Assembly (NCBI GenBank): GCA_023898505.1
Contig: CP060226.1
Span: 682,001-746,000, forward strand
DNA: 64,000 nucleotides
Reading direction: 5' to 3'
From: Candidatus Peribacteria bacterium
GTDB lineage: Bacteria > Patescibacteriota > Gracilibacteria > BD1-5 > UBA6164
The translations under genes and the position numbers were made by a program. The notes below the pieces were generated by a model. That model saw only the letters and a program-made list of their open reading frames with translations, was not told the origin of the DNA and ran no database searches. Every line of letters begins with the position of its first letter. The stretch's first letter is position 1. Below are positions 31,715 through 42,592 of the stretch, in pieces.

Positions 31715-31740
31715 AAAAGAACCCTTACGGGTTCTTTTTT
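31713..31740. terminator. Bidirectional rho-independent terminator
   Basis: AAAAAAGAACCC-TTAC-GGGTTCTTTTTT, perfect stem, between two convergent genes and overlapping both stop codons. Confidence 0.92.
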
Positions 31741-32536
31741 ACTTAAATTCAAGAAAATATTTTTTGTAATACTCATGCAGAGATTGGAGTCTTTGGGTAA
31801 CCTCGGCAATTGAACCTACCCCAAGTTCTTCTGGGAGGACTTTGAGACTGATGCAGCCCCTATACCCTGATTTTTTCAGCTTCATAAGAAAACTTTCAAG
31901 TGGGAGATGTGACATCCCTCCTCCAGCATTTCCTGGTAATAAATCATTTTTTCTCCCCTGTTTATCACTCAAAAAGATGTTTTTTATACTATTTCCAAGC
32001 ACTTTTTCTGCCTTCAGGATATCAGTTCCAGTAGAGCTATCTACAGAAGCTACATCCAGAGTCGTATCGCCTGTGAGTTTTTTAATCTCTGCTAACGTGG
32101 CATTTTTATACTCTGGAATAATAAAAAATTTAAATTTTGGAGGCACGTTTTGCACACAGACAGAAAGCCCCGTATCTTTTTTAGCCTTGGGTAGAAACTG
32201 TAAAAACCATTCAGGATGTCTATCGGTGATATGTGGAGGAGAGAAAGTTAAGATCTGAGACCCTAATAATTCTGCCATCTGAAATATAGCGTCTACTTTA
32301 TCCTGATTCATCCCCTTGTCTGGAGCTGTAAGTGATAGTACTGGGACACCCGTAAGCATGGAAAGTTCTTTTACATACGTTGCATCCCACACATCATAGA
32401 TTTTTGGATTCATCTGCAAATCGATACCATCGTATCCAGCATCTTTCGCAATGCTAAAGATGCGGTGCAGACCATATCCTTCGAGACTACTGGTTGATAA
32501 TAATAACACGGAAAAGAAATTAGAGATATATTCCAT
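31739..32536 (-). CDS. Sugar phosphate isomerase/epimerase-like TIM-barrel protein
   Basis: 265 aa of the AP-endonuclease-2/xylose-isomerase-like barrel family. Visible strands: SVLLLSTSSLEGYG, AGYDGIDLQM, GVPVLSLTAP, LGSQILTFSPPH, VCVQNVPP, TLDVASVDSSTG, IKNIFLSDKQG and GYRGCISLKVLPE. Metal-binding positions are partly altered (N in VCVQN instead of E; D in DVASVD), so activity is uncertain. No UGA codon. It stands alone between a terminator and serS. Confidence 0.78.
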   Translation of the reverse strand: MEYISNFFSVLLLSTSSLEGYGLHRIFSIAKDAGYDGIDLQMNPKIYDVWDATYVKELSMLTGVPVLSLTAPDKGMNQDKVDAIFQMAELLGSQILTFSPPHITDRHPEWFLQFLPKAKKDTGLSVCVQNVPPKFKFFIIPEYKNATLAEIKKLTGDTTLDVASVDSSTGTDILKAEKVLGNSIKNIFLSDKQGRKNDLLPGNAGGGMSHLPLESFLMKLKKSGYRGCISLKVLPEELGVGSIAEVTQRLQSLHEYYKKYFLEFK

Positions 32537-32640
32537 ACTATGATAGCATACAACAAGAAAAAACTCAAAGATTTAGCCATTGTTTTTTCATAAAAATAAG
32601 CTCTGATTTTACACAGAGCGTATTTTTCATTTGTACAGAG

Positions 32641-33942
32641 TTAGATTCTTTCTCTCCCTCCCATATATTTCCTCAAAACCTCTGGAATAGTGATATGTCC
32701 ATCGGAAGTTTGAAAGTTTTCAAAGATTGCAATGAGGGTTCTCCCAATCGCAAACGCCGTAGCATCATTGGTATGCAAGTATTGCATTTTTCCTTCAGCA
32801 TCTTTATAGCGAGCATTAATCCCTCTGGTTTGAAAATCCGTCATATAGTCAGAAGTATGGGTTTCACGGTATTTTCCCTGAGATGGCATATAACACTCAA
32901 TATCAAACTGATTATAATCTGGTTTTCCCGTATCTCCCGTACATACCTGTTGTAATTGGTAGGGAATCCCAAGTTGTTGTACGAGGTACTGTTGGATCGC
33001 CACAATAAACTTCTGTTCTTCATTTCCTGTCTCTGCATCAGTAAAACTCTCCATCTCCAGCTTATCAAATTGGTGGGTTCTGAGGATTCCTCCCATATCT
33101 TTTCCGTAGGTTCCTGCCTCTCTTCTAAAGGCGGTAGAATACCCAATATAACGCTTTGGTAGGTCTGCCAGAGTTAATGTCTCTCCCATATGATATGGGG
33201 CCATCGTGTGTTCGGCAGAAGCAACAAGATTGAGGCCATCTTCTTCAAATTTATAGGTTTGATCCCCAAATACACGGTGGATTTCTGTTTGTACCGTATT
33301 ACGAATCATCACTGGCGGTATCATCGGAACAAAAGGCTTTGAACTCACAGAGAGGTTATTCTCTGCAATTAAGTTCTTGAGAATTGCCTCATTTCCCAAA
33401 GTTTCAAACACAAATTGTACAATCGCAAACTGCAAAAGCACCGCTTCATTTTTGAGATAATAAAAGCGAGACCCAGAAATTTCTGCGGCTTTTTCAACAT
33501 CAATCAAATCCAGCGCTGTCCCGAGTTCCATATGATCTTTCACTGGAAAATCAAACGTCGGTATCTCCCCCCATGTTTTTATCGTCATATTTTCAGTATC
33601 ATCCTTCCCAATTGGCATATCTGGACTTGGAGGATTCGGGATATTCATAAGTATCTCCTTCCAATCTACCAAAAGAGTCTTGAGCTCTTCTTCGATCTGT
33701 TTTACTTCTTCTTTGAGTTTTCCCACGGCTACAATCATCGCTTGACGACTATCCGTATCAGCTTGAGCTATCTCGGCTGATGCTTTGTTTTGTTCTGCTT
33801 TTTTACTATCAAAGGCCTGAGTAAGCTCACGACGCTTATCATCAAGCACTACCCACGCATCGATATCAGTCTTCACTCCCTTCTTTCTCGCTCCTTCTTT
33901 TACAAATTCTAGATTTTCACGGATAAATTTTGGATCTAACAT
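32641..33942 (-). CDS. serS: Seryl-tRNA synthetase
   Basis: 433 aa. N-terminal coiled-coil arm (residues ~25-105) for tRNA-Ser binding, then the class II core: GSRFYYLKNEAVLLQFAI, motif 2 around YSTAFRREAGTYGKDMGGILRTHQFDKLEM and motif 3 around TNDATAFAIGRTLIAIFENFQ. Normal length. No UGA codon is used. Stop TAG/TAA context normal. Confidence 0.96.
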   Translation of the reverse strand: MLDPKFIRENLEFVKEGARKKGVKTDIDAWVVLDDKRRELTQAFDSKKAEQNKASAEIAQADTDSRQAMIVAVGKLKEEVKQIEEELKTLLVDWKEILMNIPNPPSPDMPIGKDDTENMTIKTWGEIPTFDFPVKDHMELGTALDLIDVEKAAEISGSRFYYLKNEAVLLQFAIVQFVFETLGNEAILKNLIAENNLSVSSKPFVPMIPPVMIRNTVQTEIHRVFGDQTYKFEEDGLNLVASAEHTMAPYHMGETLTLADLPKRYIGYSTAFRREAGTYGKDMGGILRTHQFDKLEMESFTDAETGNEEQKFIVAIQQYLVQQLGIPYQLQQVCTGDTGKPDYNQFDIECYMPSQGKYRETHTSDYMTDFQTRGINARYKDAEGKMQYLHTNDATAFAIGRTLIAIFENFQTSDGHITIPEVLRKYMGGRERI

Positions 33943-34058
33943 AGAAAAATTTTACAAATTACAAATAGCACATTACAAAGAAACATTCTTCAGTTATATT
34001 TTAGAACATAGCCACTATAGGAACAAACAGAGCTTTTTCAAATATTTTAGAGGAGAAT

Positions 34059-34505
34059 TTACACATACTTACTCATCTGCATCTTTGCCTCTTTATCCAT
34101 AGTGCGTTCCTTTAAGACCTGTTTTTTTTGGTAGGCCTTTCTTCCCTGCACCAAACCAACTCGTAATTTTATCAGACTACCCTTAAAATAAAGCTCTAGG
34201 GGAATAATCGAGACTCCCGATTCTTTTACCTTTCCGATAAGATAGCTCACTGTCTTTTTATGGAGCAACACTTTACGTTCCCTATCTGGGGGAAGAGAAG
34301 CAGAAGGAGCCAGTCATTTCCAGAGAGAAACATGCATCCCTTTGATATACAGTTCATGATTAACAGCAGAGATATAGCTTCCCTTGAGATTGACATGCTT
34401 TTGCCTGATTGATTTTACTTCATGCCCACGTAAATCTATCCCTGCTTCCCAAGAATCAAGGATATCATAATCAAAGTATGCCTTTTTATTTTTTACGATG
34501 AGCAT
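34059..34505 (-). CDS. smpB: SsrA-binding protein SmpB
   Basis: 148 aa including one UGA-Gly. KNKKAYFDYDILDSWEAGI, GHEVKSIRQKHVNLKGSYI, RERKVLLHKKTVSYLIGKV and ELYFKGSLIKLRVGLVQGRK are the SmpB signature blocks, and the Lys-rich tail matches. It works with tmRNA in rescue of stalled ribosomes. It begins eight bases after the peptidase stop, so the two are cotranscribed. tmRNA itself is not in the window. Confidence 0.95.
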
Positions 34506-34513
34506 AAACTGCT

Positions 34514-35683
34514 TTACTGAAACAATGCTTTTTGGCCAGAAAGTACACTTTGAGCATCCTCTCCTCTAAAATACCAATCCCACTTCATATAATCTACGAT
34601 ATCGTATTTCCCTGCCATTTTCCTATTATAGGGATTTTTCTGAATAGCAAAGTGTAAGTGAAAATCAGTATAATTGGTATCTGGAACTCAAGTGGCACCA
34701 ATCGTCCCAAGCGGATGACCAGATTTCACCACTGTCCCTTCCTGTATATCCGCATACACACTATCAAGATGGCTATAAAAAACAACATCCCCCTTAAGTG
34801 TCTTTAACCATACTTGCTTCCCTCTCAAAAGATCAAGATTACGAAGTTTTTCGTCTTCTGTTAAGTTTTCTCCTTCCTTGATTTTTGATAGGTCAGAAAA
34901 ATGAAAATTTTCTACCACACGTACGATAACTCCATCTGCCAACGCTACTACAGAAGTTCACTTTGGAGCATCTATATCCCAACCATGATGAATCCCATCG
35001 GTATAGCTATTTCTATATGGTCTCCCTGCATTGGGGATTTTATTGGTCTTTTCTGAGATCTGATACCCAGGAACTGGAGAGATATAGGCCTCCTGTCTCC
35101 CAGTAAGTACCGATCTGAGTACCTGATCACGATATACATATTCATGATACTTTCTATGTTTTTCTAGGTACCCATAGGCATCATCCGTCACTAAAGAGGT
35201 ATCTATCGTTTTAAAAAGCTGTAAAGATGTAATCATACGATTATATACTGTACTGACTTTTACGAGTTCCTCTTCTGGAAAATCACCAAAATAGTCTACG
35301 AGTTCGCCCTGACGAATTAAAGAAAGGGTCAATTGTGTATTTGAAAGTATCCCTCCCTGATATGAGAGATACACATAGGGATTTGTACAGAGATCATCTA
35401 CGTACTCGATTTTAAAATAGTATACTCCACCATTTTCACTCAGATAACGAGAACGAGTATTACAGGAAGAATGAAGAGTATATGCCTCTAACGAACGATT
35501 ACTAGTATACGAAATGATCGTAGAATTGAGGGTATCTGAGTCTAAGAATACATACTTGGAAAGGGCTTCCTCAGAGCTAATCTCCGTATCGAAAAATATG
35601 TTTCCTCCGGATACAAACCCATATCCCAAAAATGTCCCGCAGATAAGCAGAGCAATAACAAGAATATGTTTGATATATGACAT
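34514..35683 (-). CDS. M23-family metallopeptidase (LytM/lysostaphin-like), membrane-anchored
   Basis: 389 aa from ATG at 35683 (an in-frame GTG at 35728 is less likely). One membrane helix near the N-terminus (HILVIALLICGTFLGYGF), a ~200-aa unknown ectodomain, then the M23 core: HHGWDIDAPKGTSVVALADG, YSHLDS and DFHLHFAIQ, which supply the zinc ligands (H, D, HxH). Both UGA codons land on family glycines: DAPK-G-T and GAT-G-VPDTN. It would cut peptidoglycan cross-links in the cell envelope, of itself or of a host. Confidence 0.9.
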
Positions 35684-35776
35684 TATTTTCTCATAAAAGT
35701 CCAAAGTCACCCCATTATAGTCCGACACCTAAAAATGCAAACAAAAGTCAGAAGAAGCTGTGAAAAAGTGAGAAAA

Positions 35777-36133
35777 TTATAAATCTTTCAAAAATCAAAT
35801 CAATCTTTGACGAATATATTGTTTCTGAGAGTCTGAAATACTTCAAATCTTCTTTTCTAAGAAAAGACTTTTATGAAACGTCGTAATCTTTTTTATCTTT
35901 ATATACGATAGCATCTTGATGTTATTGATAGTATCTGGTTCTAGGGAGATGGTAAAATCATCGTTCTGTTGATACTTGGAGGTAATTTTCATGACCGTAT
36001 AGTCATCCCCATCTCTAAACAGAACTAAAACAGGACGTAATTTTGAGTCTGAATTATCACTAAATACATAATCCGCAAGAATAATATCTCCAAACGTAAA
36101 ATTATCTATACTCTTCATAGGCGTCTGGTTCAT
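35777..36133 (-). CDS. PemK/MazF-like toxin
   Basis: 118 aa with two UGA-Gly near the C-terminus. GDIILADYVFSDNSDSKLRP and VLVLFRDGDDYTVMKITSK match the PemK/MazF SH3-like endoribonuclease fold (G-D-I-V ... K-x-R-P-A-L-V-L). The start overlaps the end of the upstream HTH-Panacea gene by 32 bases, a typical toxin-antitoxin arrangement with antitoxin first. The catalytic Arg (in KLRP) and Thr/Ser are plausible but activity is inference. The start could be M at 36133 or 36118. Confidence 0.78.
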
Positions 36134-36911
36134 GAGCTAAATCATCGAAAAAACCTGTTATCTTTGCAAACTGCTGCGTATCCTTTTTCTTATTTTTCCT
36201 CGCATGGGGCGAATATGGATATTCTCTTTTCCCCACCAAATCGTACGAAATAATATCCATGTCTTTTGTAATTTTCCAAGGAATATCTTCGTGTGATTTT
36301 TCACTGATTTCTGTGGCAGAATAATCAGAGTATCTATTAATAACATCATCAATTACATCTCGCTCTTGGTCAGAAAATATTTCTACCTCGACTCTCCTAT
36401 TAGGCATATATCTTTCTTGAAGATAGCTTCAACACCACGCCATGACTCTAATAATTTCTTTTCTTTCTTCCATTGCTTTCACAATAAATTCAAAGGAATA
36501 CGGGGCAGGTCACCTCGGAAGTTTAATAAAACTGATCCCACTTATATACTGTCCATAAAGCTCAAAGAAATCAAATTCAGCAAAATATAACAATTTATAG
36601 AGCACCGTTTTTCAAACATTATATTTTGCTCCACATTTTTCTACAATATAGAGCAACAATTCTTCGAACTTTTTTATATCATAGTCATTATTTACCTTCT
36701 CAGTATCAGTATTTCCAAGTAAAAAATCAACACTCACATCAAAGATATCTGAGAGTCGTTTTAATTCATCTGCTTTTACGCTTCGAAGTCACATCTCGAT
36801 ATGTGCCAAACTTGCTCGTCATAATCACAGCATCCCTGCTAATTGTTCCTGGCTATACCCAGCTTCTTCTCTCAATTTTTTTAATGCTTCACTTATTTTA
36901 AACTTCTCCAT
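36102..36911 (-). CDS. HTH-XRE + Panacea (DUF4065/SocA-like) antitoxin
   Basis: 269 aa, recovered only by reading five UGA codons as Gly. Residues 5-65 form an XRE helix-turn-helix (LREEAGYSQEQLAGMLGLGR, ASLAHIEMGLRSVKADELKR, VDFLLG). Residues ~77-200 form the Panacea domain: GKTVLYKLLYFAEFDFFELYG, ISGISFIKLPRGPAPYSFEF and YSATEISEKSHEDIPWK. Panacea proteins are known as promiscuous antitoxins that neutralise many unrelated toxins. Here the partner is the PemK-like gene just downstream. The HTH suggests self-regulation of the pair. Confidence 0.86.
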
Positions 36912-36984
36912 ATAGGTAAAAATATACAGTAAGGGTACAAATAGTATATGAATAATAAAAATAAAACAAGCTGTCTTAATAAAA

Positions 36985-37002
36985 CTAACAATATTTTGTT
37001 AG
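36985..37002 (-). terminator. Hairpin after thiI (weak terminator or operator)
   Basis: CTAACAA-AATA-TTGTTAG followed by TTTTATT on the minus strand, 20 bases past the thiI stop and upstream of the antitoxin gene. It could also be an operator for the antitoxin. Confidence 0.5.
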
Positions 37003-37021
37003 ATTCTATAACTCAAGTTCA

Positions 37022-38497
37022 CTACGCCCCACTTGCTTTCTTATCAATCGGCATATAAATCTTCACATTTGCAAACCCTTGTTCCTGGAGGTAGAGGGCA
37101 TGTAAATTTGAGAGGACCCCGTTATCACAAAACAACAGATACTCTTTTGTCTGATCTAACTCTTTAAATCGATGATTGATATCATAAAATGGTACTTCGA
37201 GAACTTCAAGTACCTCTTTGTTAAGAGGATGTTTTTTTACTTTTTCTGGTTCACGGATATCGACAACAACCTGTCATTTCCCTTGAAGGTATGCCACCTC
37301 AGTACGTTTCCCAATCTCTCCAGCTTGTTCCACAATCTCCGCTACTTTTTCAATCTTTCTCGCTTCGAGCACTGTGCTCAACCAATCATCTGGTAGCTTT
37401 CTTTCTTCTTCCAATATATCTTCCATTTTTGCCCCAGTACTTGGTCTATCAGAGATAATCCCACAATACTCTGGCATCTGACACGCAAAATTATGCGTTC
37501 AGATATATTTCGCCATATTAATAATTTCCTGCTTATTATTTCCAATAAGTGGGCGTAGTACGAGAGTATCGCAGGCCTGATCGATTACGTGCATATTTTT
37601 TAAGGTCTGACTTGAAACCTGCCCAAGACTATCTCCTTTGACTACTGCGTAATACCTTCCTTGCTTCGCCAACATATCAGCACACTTGAGCATACACCTC
37701 TTCAAAATCACCCCGCGATATTTGTGATGGATATCGGTAACGAGGAGTTTCACTACTGATTCAAAGGGAACCGTGATAATACGGGCGCCATATCCCGCAC
37801 TAAAATACTTAGACAGATAGTAGGCAACCTGCTTTACTCCCAGTTCATGGGCACTTCCACCAAGATTGAAAAATAGGTAATCAAGCATACATCCTCGGCG
37901 CATCATTAGATAACTAGAAACTCCTGAATCAAACCCTCAGGAAAGGAGGCTGAGTACTCGGTCTTGTGTCCCAACGGGAAGACCTCAAACACCAGGAATT
38001 CTTTCACGAATGAGATACAAGGCGTCATCTTTAATCTCCAATTGCACGGTTACCTGAGGGGTATGAAGATCTACCTTTGTTCCTCGTATGTTCTGTAAAA
38101 TCCCTCCTCAAATATCTCGTTCGAGATCAATCGAACGAAACTCATGTTTTCCTGTACGACGAACACGAACCACAAAACGCTTTCCCTCCAATTCTTTCGC
38201 ATATACTTCCTGCACCTTTTTTAAGATATCATGAAAATCTCAAAGGCGATACTTTACCGTTCAGAGAATCATATCTATCCCCGGAACATATGCGAGCTTC
38301 TGTTTGATTTTCTGCATATCATAAGTGCTCACCAGTCCAACATCTACCTCCAGCTTATCCCAAAAGAGTTCAATCTTTACAGTCTCATAGAGTTCCAGAG
38401 CGATACGCACATTTGAAAACAAGCGACGTAAAAAGAGTTTACGTACACTATTCGATTTCACCATGATTTCCGCCGCTGGCTTCAAAATAAACTTCAT
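37022..38497 (-). CDS. thiI: tRNA 4-thiouridine synthetase ThiI with rhodanese domain
   Basis: 491 aa, three UGA-Gly codons. Order: N-terminal ferredoxin-like/THUMP domain (to ~170, with FVVRVRRTGKHEF), PP-loop ATPase (LSLLSGGFDSGVSSYLMMRRG), the conserved MPEYCGIISDRP, and a C-terminal rhodanese-like domain with LLFCDNGVLSNLHALYLQEQG carrying the persulfide Cys. The disulfide partner Cys in EYCG is also present. The enzyme transfers sulfur to U8 of tRNA and can feed thiamine synthesis. UGA positions fit loop glycines. Confidence 0.93.
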
Positions 38498-38573
38498 ATT
38501 CGTATCTTTTTTACAGATTCTAATGACAACAACTTTTCCCTTTCCACTTTCCCCTAATCCCTATTCCACCTCT

Positions 38574-39047
38574 CTACAATGCATGAAACACATAATTTAC
38601 CCCAAGATTGTTTAAAAAATGTTCCACACTCTGCATCGATAAAACCACGGTATTATCATTTTGAAGGGGATGAAACCCGATTTCCACATCTTTCAAGCTC
38701 TCATCAAATACGACTTGAATGTCTCTTTCTTCATTATGTATAAGGGCAAAGGGACTGACAGACCCAGGTTTCAGACCAATCTTTTCCATCATCTGATCTT
38801 CACTCGCAAAACTCATCTTTGTGTCAGAGAAAATAGCACGAATAATATTGGTATCAAGCTGCTTATCATCTGGAAGTACGACCATATAAAAATTTGTTGA
38901 TTTCTTATTTCGGAGAAGCAAACTTTTTACTCTCTTTCCAGGGATATCCACTCCTTTAGCGTCGTGGCAGGTAAATACTACCTCATGCTCATAGTTGGTA
39001 TAAGGTATTTCTAAAGAATCCAGAATATCAAAGACTTTTTGACGCAT
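38574..39047 (-). CDS. YbaK/ProX-type aminoacyl-tRNA deacylase
   Basis: 157 aa, single YbaK/prolyl-tRNA-editing domain: EHEVVFTCHDAKGVDIPGKR, KSLLLRNKKSTNFYMVVLP, EKIGLKPGSVSPFALIHN. The catalytic Lys (in RVKSLLL) is present. It probably hydrolyses mischarged Ala- or Cys-tRNA(Pro) in trans. No UGA codon. Nearest relatives by motif are the ProX/PrdX-like stand-alone proteins. Confidence 0.88.
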   Translation of the reverse strand: MRQKVFDILDSLEIPYTNYEHEVVFTCHDAKGVDIPGKRVKSLLLRNKKSTNFYMVVLPDDKQLDTNIIRAIFSDTKMSFASEDQMMEKIGLKPGSVSPFALIHNEERDIQVVFDESLKDVEIGFHPLQNDNTVVLSMQSVEHFLNNLGVNYVFHAL

Positions 39048-39054
39048 GTAATAT

Positions 39055-39252
39055 CTAGGATAATAACTTAACTAATTCTTCTTTTGCTTTTTCACTAGAA
39101 ATTCATTGTTCTGATTTCAATCACTCTAATAAACGAAAAGCAATAGTATGAATGTAATCGTCTGCAATACTCCCGCCTAAATGTGCTTTAACAGCAGACT
39201 TATCCCATGATGAAAGTCTATTTACTGCACCAGATACACTATATGTTAACAT
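39055..39252 (-). CDS. Small protein of unknown function
   Basis: 65 aa with two UGA-Gly codons: begins MLTYSVSGAVNRLSSWDKSA and ends EELVKLLS-TAG. It starts two bases after the lysA TAA and ends seven bases before the YbaK-like start, so it is part of that operon and probably real. The composition is soluble and helical. No family recognised. Confidence 0.6.
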
Positions 39253-39254
39253 AT

Positions 39255-40508
39255 TTACACAATTACTTCTACTTCATTACCCCAAAGTGCTTCAGGGACT
39301 TGTCTTTTTCTCATTTCCACAATACTTCCATCTGTTCTCACCAGCAATTCTCCTGCTTCAGGAAAAGAGTTATAATGTTTCATACTCATCGCCGCATTAT
39401 AGGCACCCGTCCCTTCAAACACTATCGGATCTCCGATAGAGGCTTTTGAAAGGGTTACTTCTTCTATAGTTTCATGATCATATAACTTTGCTGTCAAAAT
39501 ATCACCACTTTCGCAACAGTGTCCAACGACAACATACTCTTCAGTTTCCTTGGAATCATTTACCACAATAATTGGTTGTTGTACTCCATACATCGTCACT
39601 CTTGGCATCTCGGTCATCCCCGTATTCGTACGGATAAATTTATACCCTTCTGGTCCTGTATCGACGATATCTGCAATTTTTGCAACCACGCTACAGGTAT
39701 TGATTACGAGGTATTTTCCTGGTTCTACTTCTAAGTGTATTTTCCTCCCTGTTTTTTTATAAAAGTCTTCAAATTTCTCTTTTACTGCTTCACCAATTGA
39801 CTGAAGATCAGCAGATTCTTCGTATGGCATAATCGCCATCTTAAATCCACCACCCATATCAAGGGTATCGACATCATCAAAGTATTCCACCAATTCAAGT
39901 CCGATATTTGCCGAGTTTACCCAACTTTTCGGAGTATTTTCTGAGCCGATATGAATATGTACTTTAGAGATGATGAGATCATGCTGGTTTGCGATTCTTT
40001 TTATTTCGGGAAGATATTCATGCCAGATACCAAATGCTGAAATCCAACCGCCAGTATTTACTTTTTTAAAAGCAGCAGACCCCACTCCTGGATTAATACG
40101 AACCCCTACCTGTATCCCAGGGAATTCTTTTCCTATCGTTTCAAGTTGATGTAAACTCGTAGCGACAAAAAACACACCTTTTTCAATCAGGTCTTTATAG
40201 TTCATCGGCAACTCCTGACCAGAGATTTGAATATTATGAGGATCTACTCCTGCAGCAATAGCACGATATACCTCATATTCACTAGATGCATCTATCTTAA
40301 TACCCTTATTATTAAAAATCTTTAAGATATTTCCATTACTATTCGCCTTCATCGCATAACGAACGGTGCAACCATAGGCACTGGGGAAAGCTAAAAATGC
40401 ATCTGCATATTCCTCAAGTTTATTCTCACTGTATACATATACTGGGGTCGTATAATCAGCACATACCTGATCTACCTGAGCTCGAGTCAAGAAGTTAAAT
40501 GGTCCCAT
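39255..40508 (-). CDS. lysA: Diaminopimelate decarboxylase-family PLP enzyme
   Basis: 417 aa, group IV decarboxylase (alanine-racemase-like barrel plus beta domain). YAMKANSNGNILKIF carries the PLP Lys; VHIHIGSENT, DTLDMGGGFKMAI and EVEPGKYLV are phosphate-binding and active-site segments; VGHCCESGD supplies the active-site Cys. Best fit is meso-DAP to lysine (LysA), but carboxynorspermidine or related decarboxylases share these motifs. No other lysine-pathway gene is nearby, which is typical of patchy pathways in CPR. No UGA codon. Confidence 0.85.
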   Translation of the reverse strand: MGPFNFLTRAQVDQVCADYTTPVYVYSENKLEEYADAFLAFPSAYGCTVRYAMKANSNGNILKIFNNKGIKIDASSEYEVYRAIAAGVDPHNIQISGQELPMNYKDLIEKGVFFVATSLHQLETIGKEFPGIQVGVRINPGVGSAAFKKVNTGGWISAFGIWHEYLPEIKRIANQHDLIISKVHIHIGSENTPKSWVNSANIGLELVEYFDDVDTLDMGGGFKMAIMPYEESADLQSIGEAVKEKFEDFYKKTGRKIHLEVEPGKYLVINTCSVVAKIADIVDTGPEGYKFIRTNTGMTEMPRVTMYGVQQPIIVVNDSKETEEYVVVGHCCESGDILTAKLYDHETIEEVTLSKASIGDPIVFEGTGAYNAAMSMKHYNSFPEAGELLVRTDGSIVEMRKRQVPEALWGNEVEVIV

Positions 40509-40574
40509 GATGATAATTGATGAATTACAAAGTATAAATATACTAAAGTAGTATATAAAATTATAGCAAAATGT

Positions 40575-41864
40575 CTATTTTTTCAGTGCTTTCTCCTCCT
40601 GCGTCCCCGATTGCATATCTTTCAAGATATATACTCCCTTTTCAAGTTCTGCCCCTCACAAAATCACCACATAACGAATTCATTTTTTATCGGCGTATTT
40701 TAGGGCCTTATCAATCTTTTTAGGAGACAATCAAACAAGTACGTTTTTTCAAATACTACGAAGTTCTTTTGCAAGCGCCTGAACTTGTGAGAAAGAACAT
40801 GCTGAAAGTAAGGGAATATATGTCTTCTCTTCTTGTATATTTAGTATATTTTCGAGTAAACCATGTCACTCCAAAAATAACTTCATCGTCTCATCTCCTG
40901 GTGCAAAACCAATAGCCGGAACTTCTTCTTTTACTCCAAAGATACTCGCAAGACCATTATATCTTCCTCCTCAAAAAAGTGCTCTTGGATTTTCAGGATT
41001 CATATCAAATACCTCGAAAATCATCCCATCATAATAATCAAATCCTCGTATAAGACTACTACTATACTGTATCACTTCATTACCAAACGCCTTCTCAAGA
41101 CTCATATATACCTCTTCAAATTCTGCAAATACCTGAGTTCAAGCCAAAGCAGGAAAGTGAATCCTCAAATCTGCAATACTGGTTGATTCCATAAATCTCA
41201 GTATCTTTTGGATATCTCTGACTCACTGTTCTTGTAACTGTGATTGAAATACGTCTCTCGGTAATTTTTCATACTTATCTAGGAGTCTCATAATCTGTTT
41301 CGATTGTTCCATATCTTGAATGCCAAGCTCATGTTCAAAAAACATATTAATAATCTCTCTATGATTGAGTCGCAATATATAACTTCATTTTGGTGGATTG
41401 AATGCTTCCATCAAATCAAGTGATAACGATATAACTTCAATATCTGCCGTCAGTGCTGTCTCTCAAAAAATATCAGCATTAAGTTGCCAAAATTCTCTAT
41501 TTCTTCATTTTTGCGGCTTTTCATTACGATAAAAGTTCGCAATAGAAAACCACTTTATAGGTTTATCTGTCTCTTTCCAGATACGACTCACCATACGAGT
41601 AACAGTCGGTGTCATCTCTGGGCGTATTGCAAGTCCATCGAGATTTCCTTCTCTGTTCGTAATTTGAGTCAGCTCACTTCCTCCTACATCATCTCCAGAT
41701 TTCGCTTTCCAGATATCGACAGATTCTACCAAAGGTCAAAGGTATTCTTCAAATCCATAGCGTATACACACCTTTCTCCAGGTATCAAAGATATACTTTC
41801 TCACTTTAAATTCATCGGGAAACCAATCTGCAGTTCCTTTTGGTGGAGTGTTTACTAAATTCAT
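40575..41864 (-). CDS. hisS: Histidyl-tRNA synthetase
   Basis: 429 aa after merging about ten UGA-Gly codons. Class II core: [13 protein letters not shown] start, motif 2 [27 protein letters not shown] (UGA at the Gly after QK), histidine-binding [14 protein letters not shown], and [14 protein letters not shown] where two adjacent UGA give the conserved GG. The C-terminal anticodon-binding domain follows ([21 protein letters not shown]). Normal length. The upstream small gene overlaps its start by ten bases. Confidence 0.94.
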
Positions 41865-42343
41865 GTATTATGTTTAATAAATAAAGGGTTTTTACTATAA
41901 GGTTGTACCCTCAAGTTTTGATATCCATTTTCTAGAAACTCATTATCGACTTGATCAATAATGTCAGAAAATACTTTTTCCTTTTTATCATCTTCCATTT
42001 CTTCAAGTTCCTGTTCAGTATATCGAGAAAATAATTCATTTTTTGCGATAATTTCGACTATTTCTTGACTAAAATAGTCTTCATGAGAATCCTCTAATAA
42101 CGAGAAAAATTCACTACTTATACCAAGGGAAAGATCATACGCTTTTGATCATTTAAAATAATGAAGATAATCCTTGATGTTATTTCTTACTGCTTGTTCG
42201 ATAATGTATTCTTGTAGCTCGTGAGCTTTTTTATCAAGTTCATTTGGTAATTTATGACCATTTATTACCATCTCTCAAAGGTATGCAAGCCTCATCAGCT
42301 CAAGAAATTGTTCCTTTGTAAATTGTAGATTTATTTTTTTCAT
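41855..42343 (-). CDS. Hypothetical helical protein
   Basis: 162 aa with three UGA-Gly codons. Starts MKKINLQFTKEQFLELMRLA and is acidic and helical throughout (QELEEMEDDKKEKVFSDIID). It ends NTGI-TAG inside the hisS start region, a ten-base overlap that indicates translational coupling. I do not recognise the family. It lies between the restriction-modification genes and hisS. Confidence 0.72.
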
Positions 42344-42361
42344 AATATAAAAAATGAGCTA

Positions 42362-42589
42362 TTATTCTAATTCCTCCTCCGAGATAGTAAAATACTCTGG
42401 TTTTCCCGTTGCCAATTCTAAACCTATATAGAGTTCAGGATCTCCACTCCAACCAAGATGTTCATATTTCTTTCTCAGATTTTGAAATGCATCTTTTGCA
42501 TCCTTTCACTGGACAACGTCTAAGAAATGAGCATCCTCTAGGTTTTGCTCTACTTCCATATATTTTTGGAGGAATAGGTAGTGTGACAT
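42362..42589 (-). CDS. Small hypothetical protein downstream of the specificity gene
   Basis: 75 aa with one UGA-Gly; begins MSHYLFLQKYMEVEQNLEDA and ends TISEEELE-TAA. It starts three bases past the S-subunit TAG, so it belongs to the same operon. Acidic, soluble. It may be a small accessory of the restriction system or an anti-restriction-like acidic protein; that is speculation. Confidence 0.62.
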
Positions 42590-42592
42590 ATA

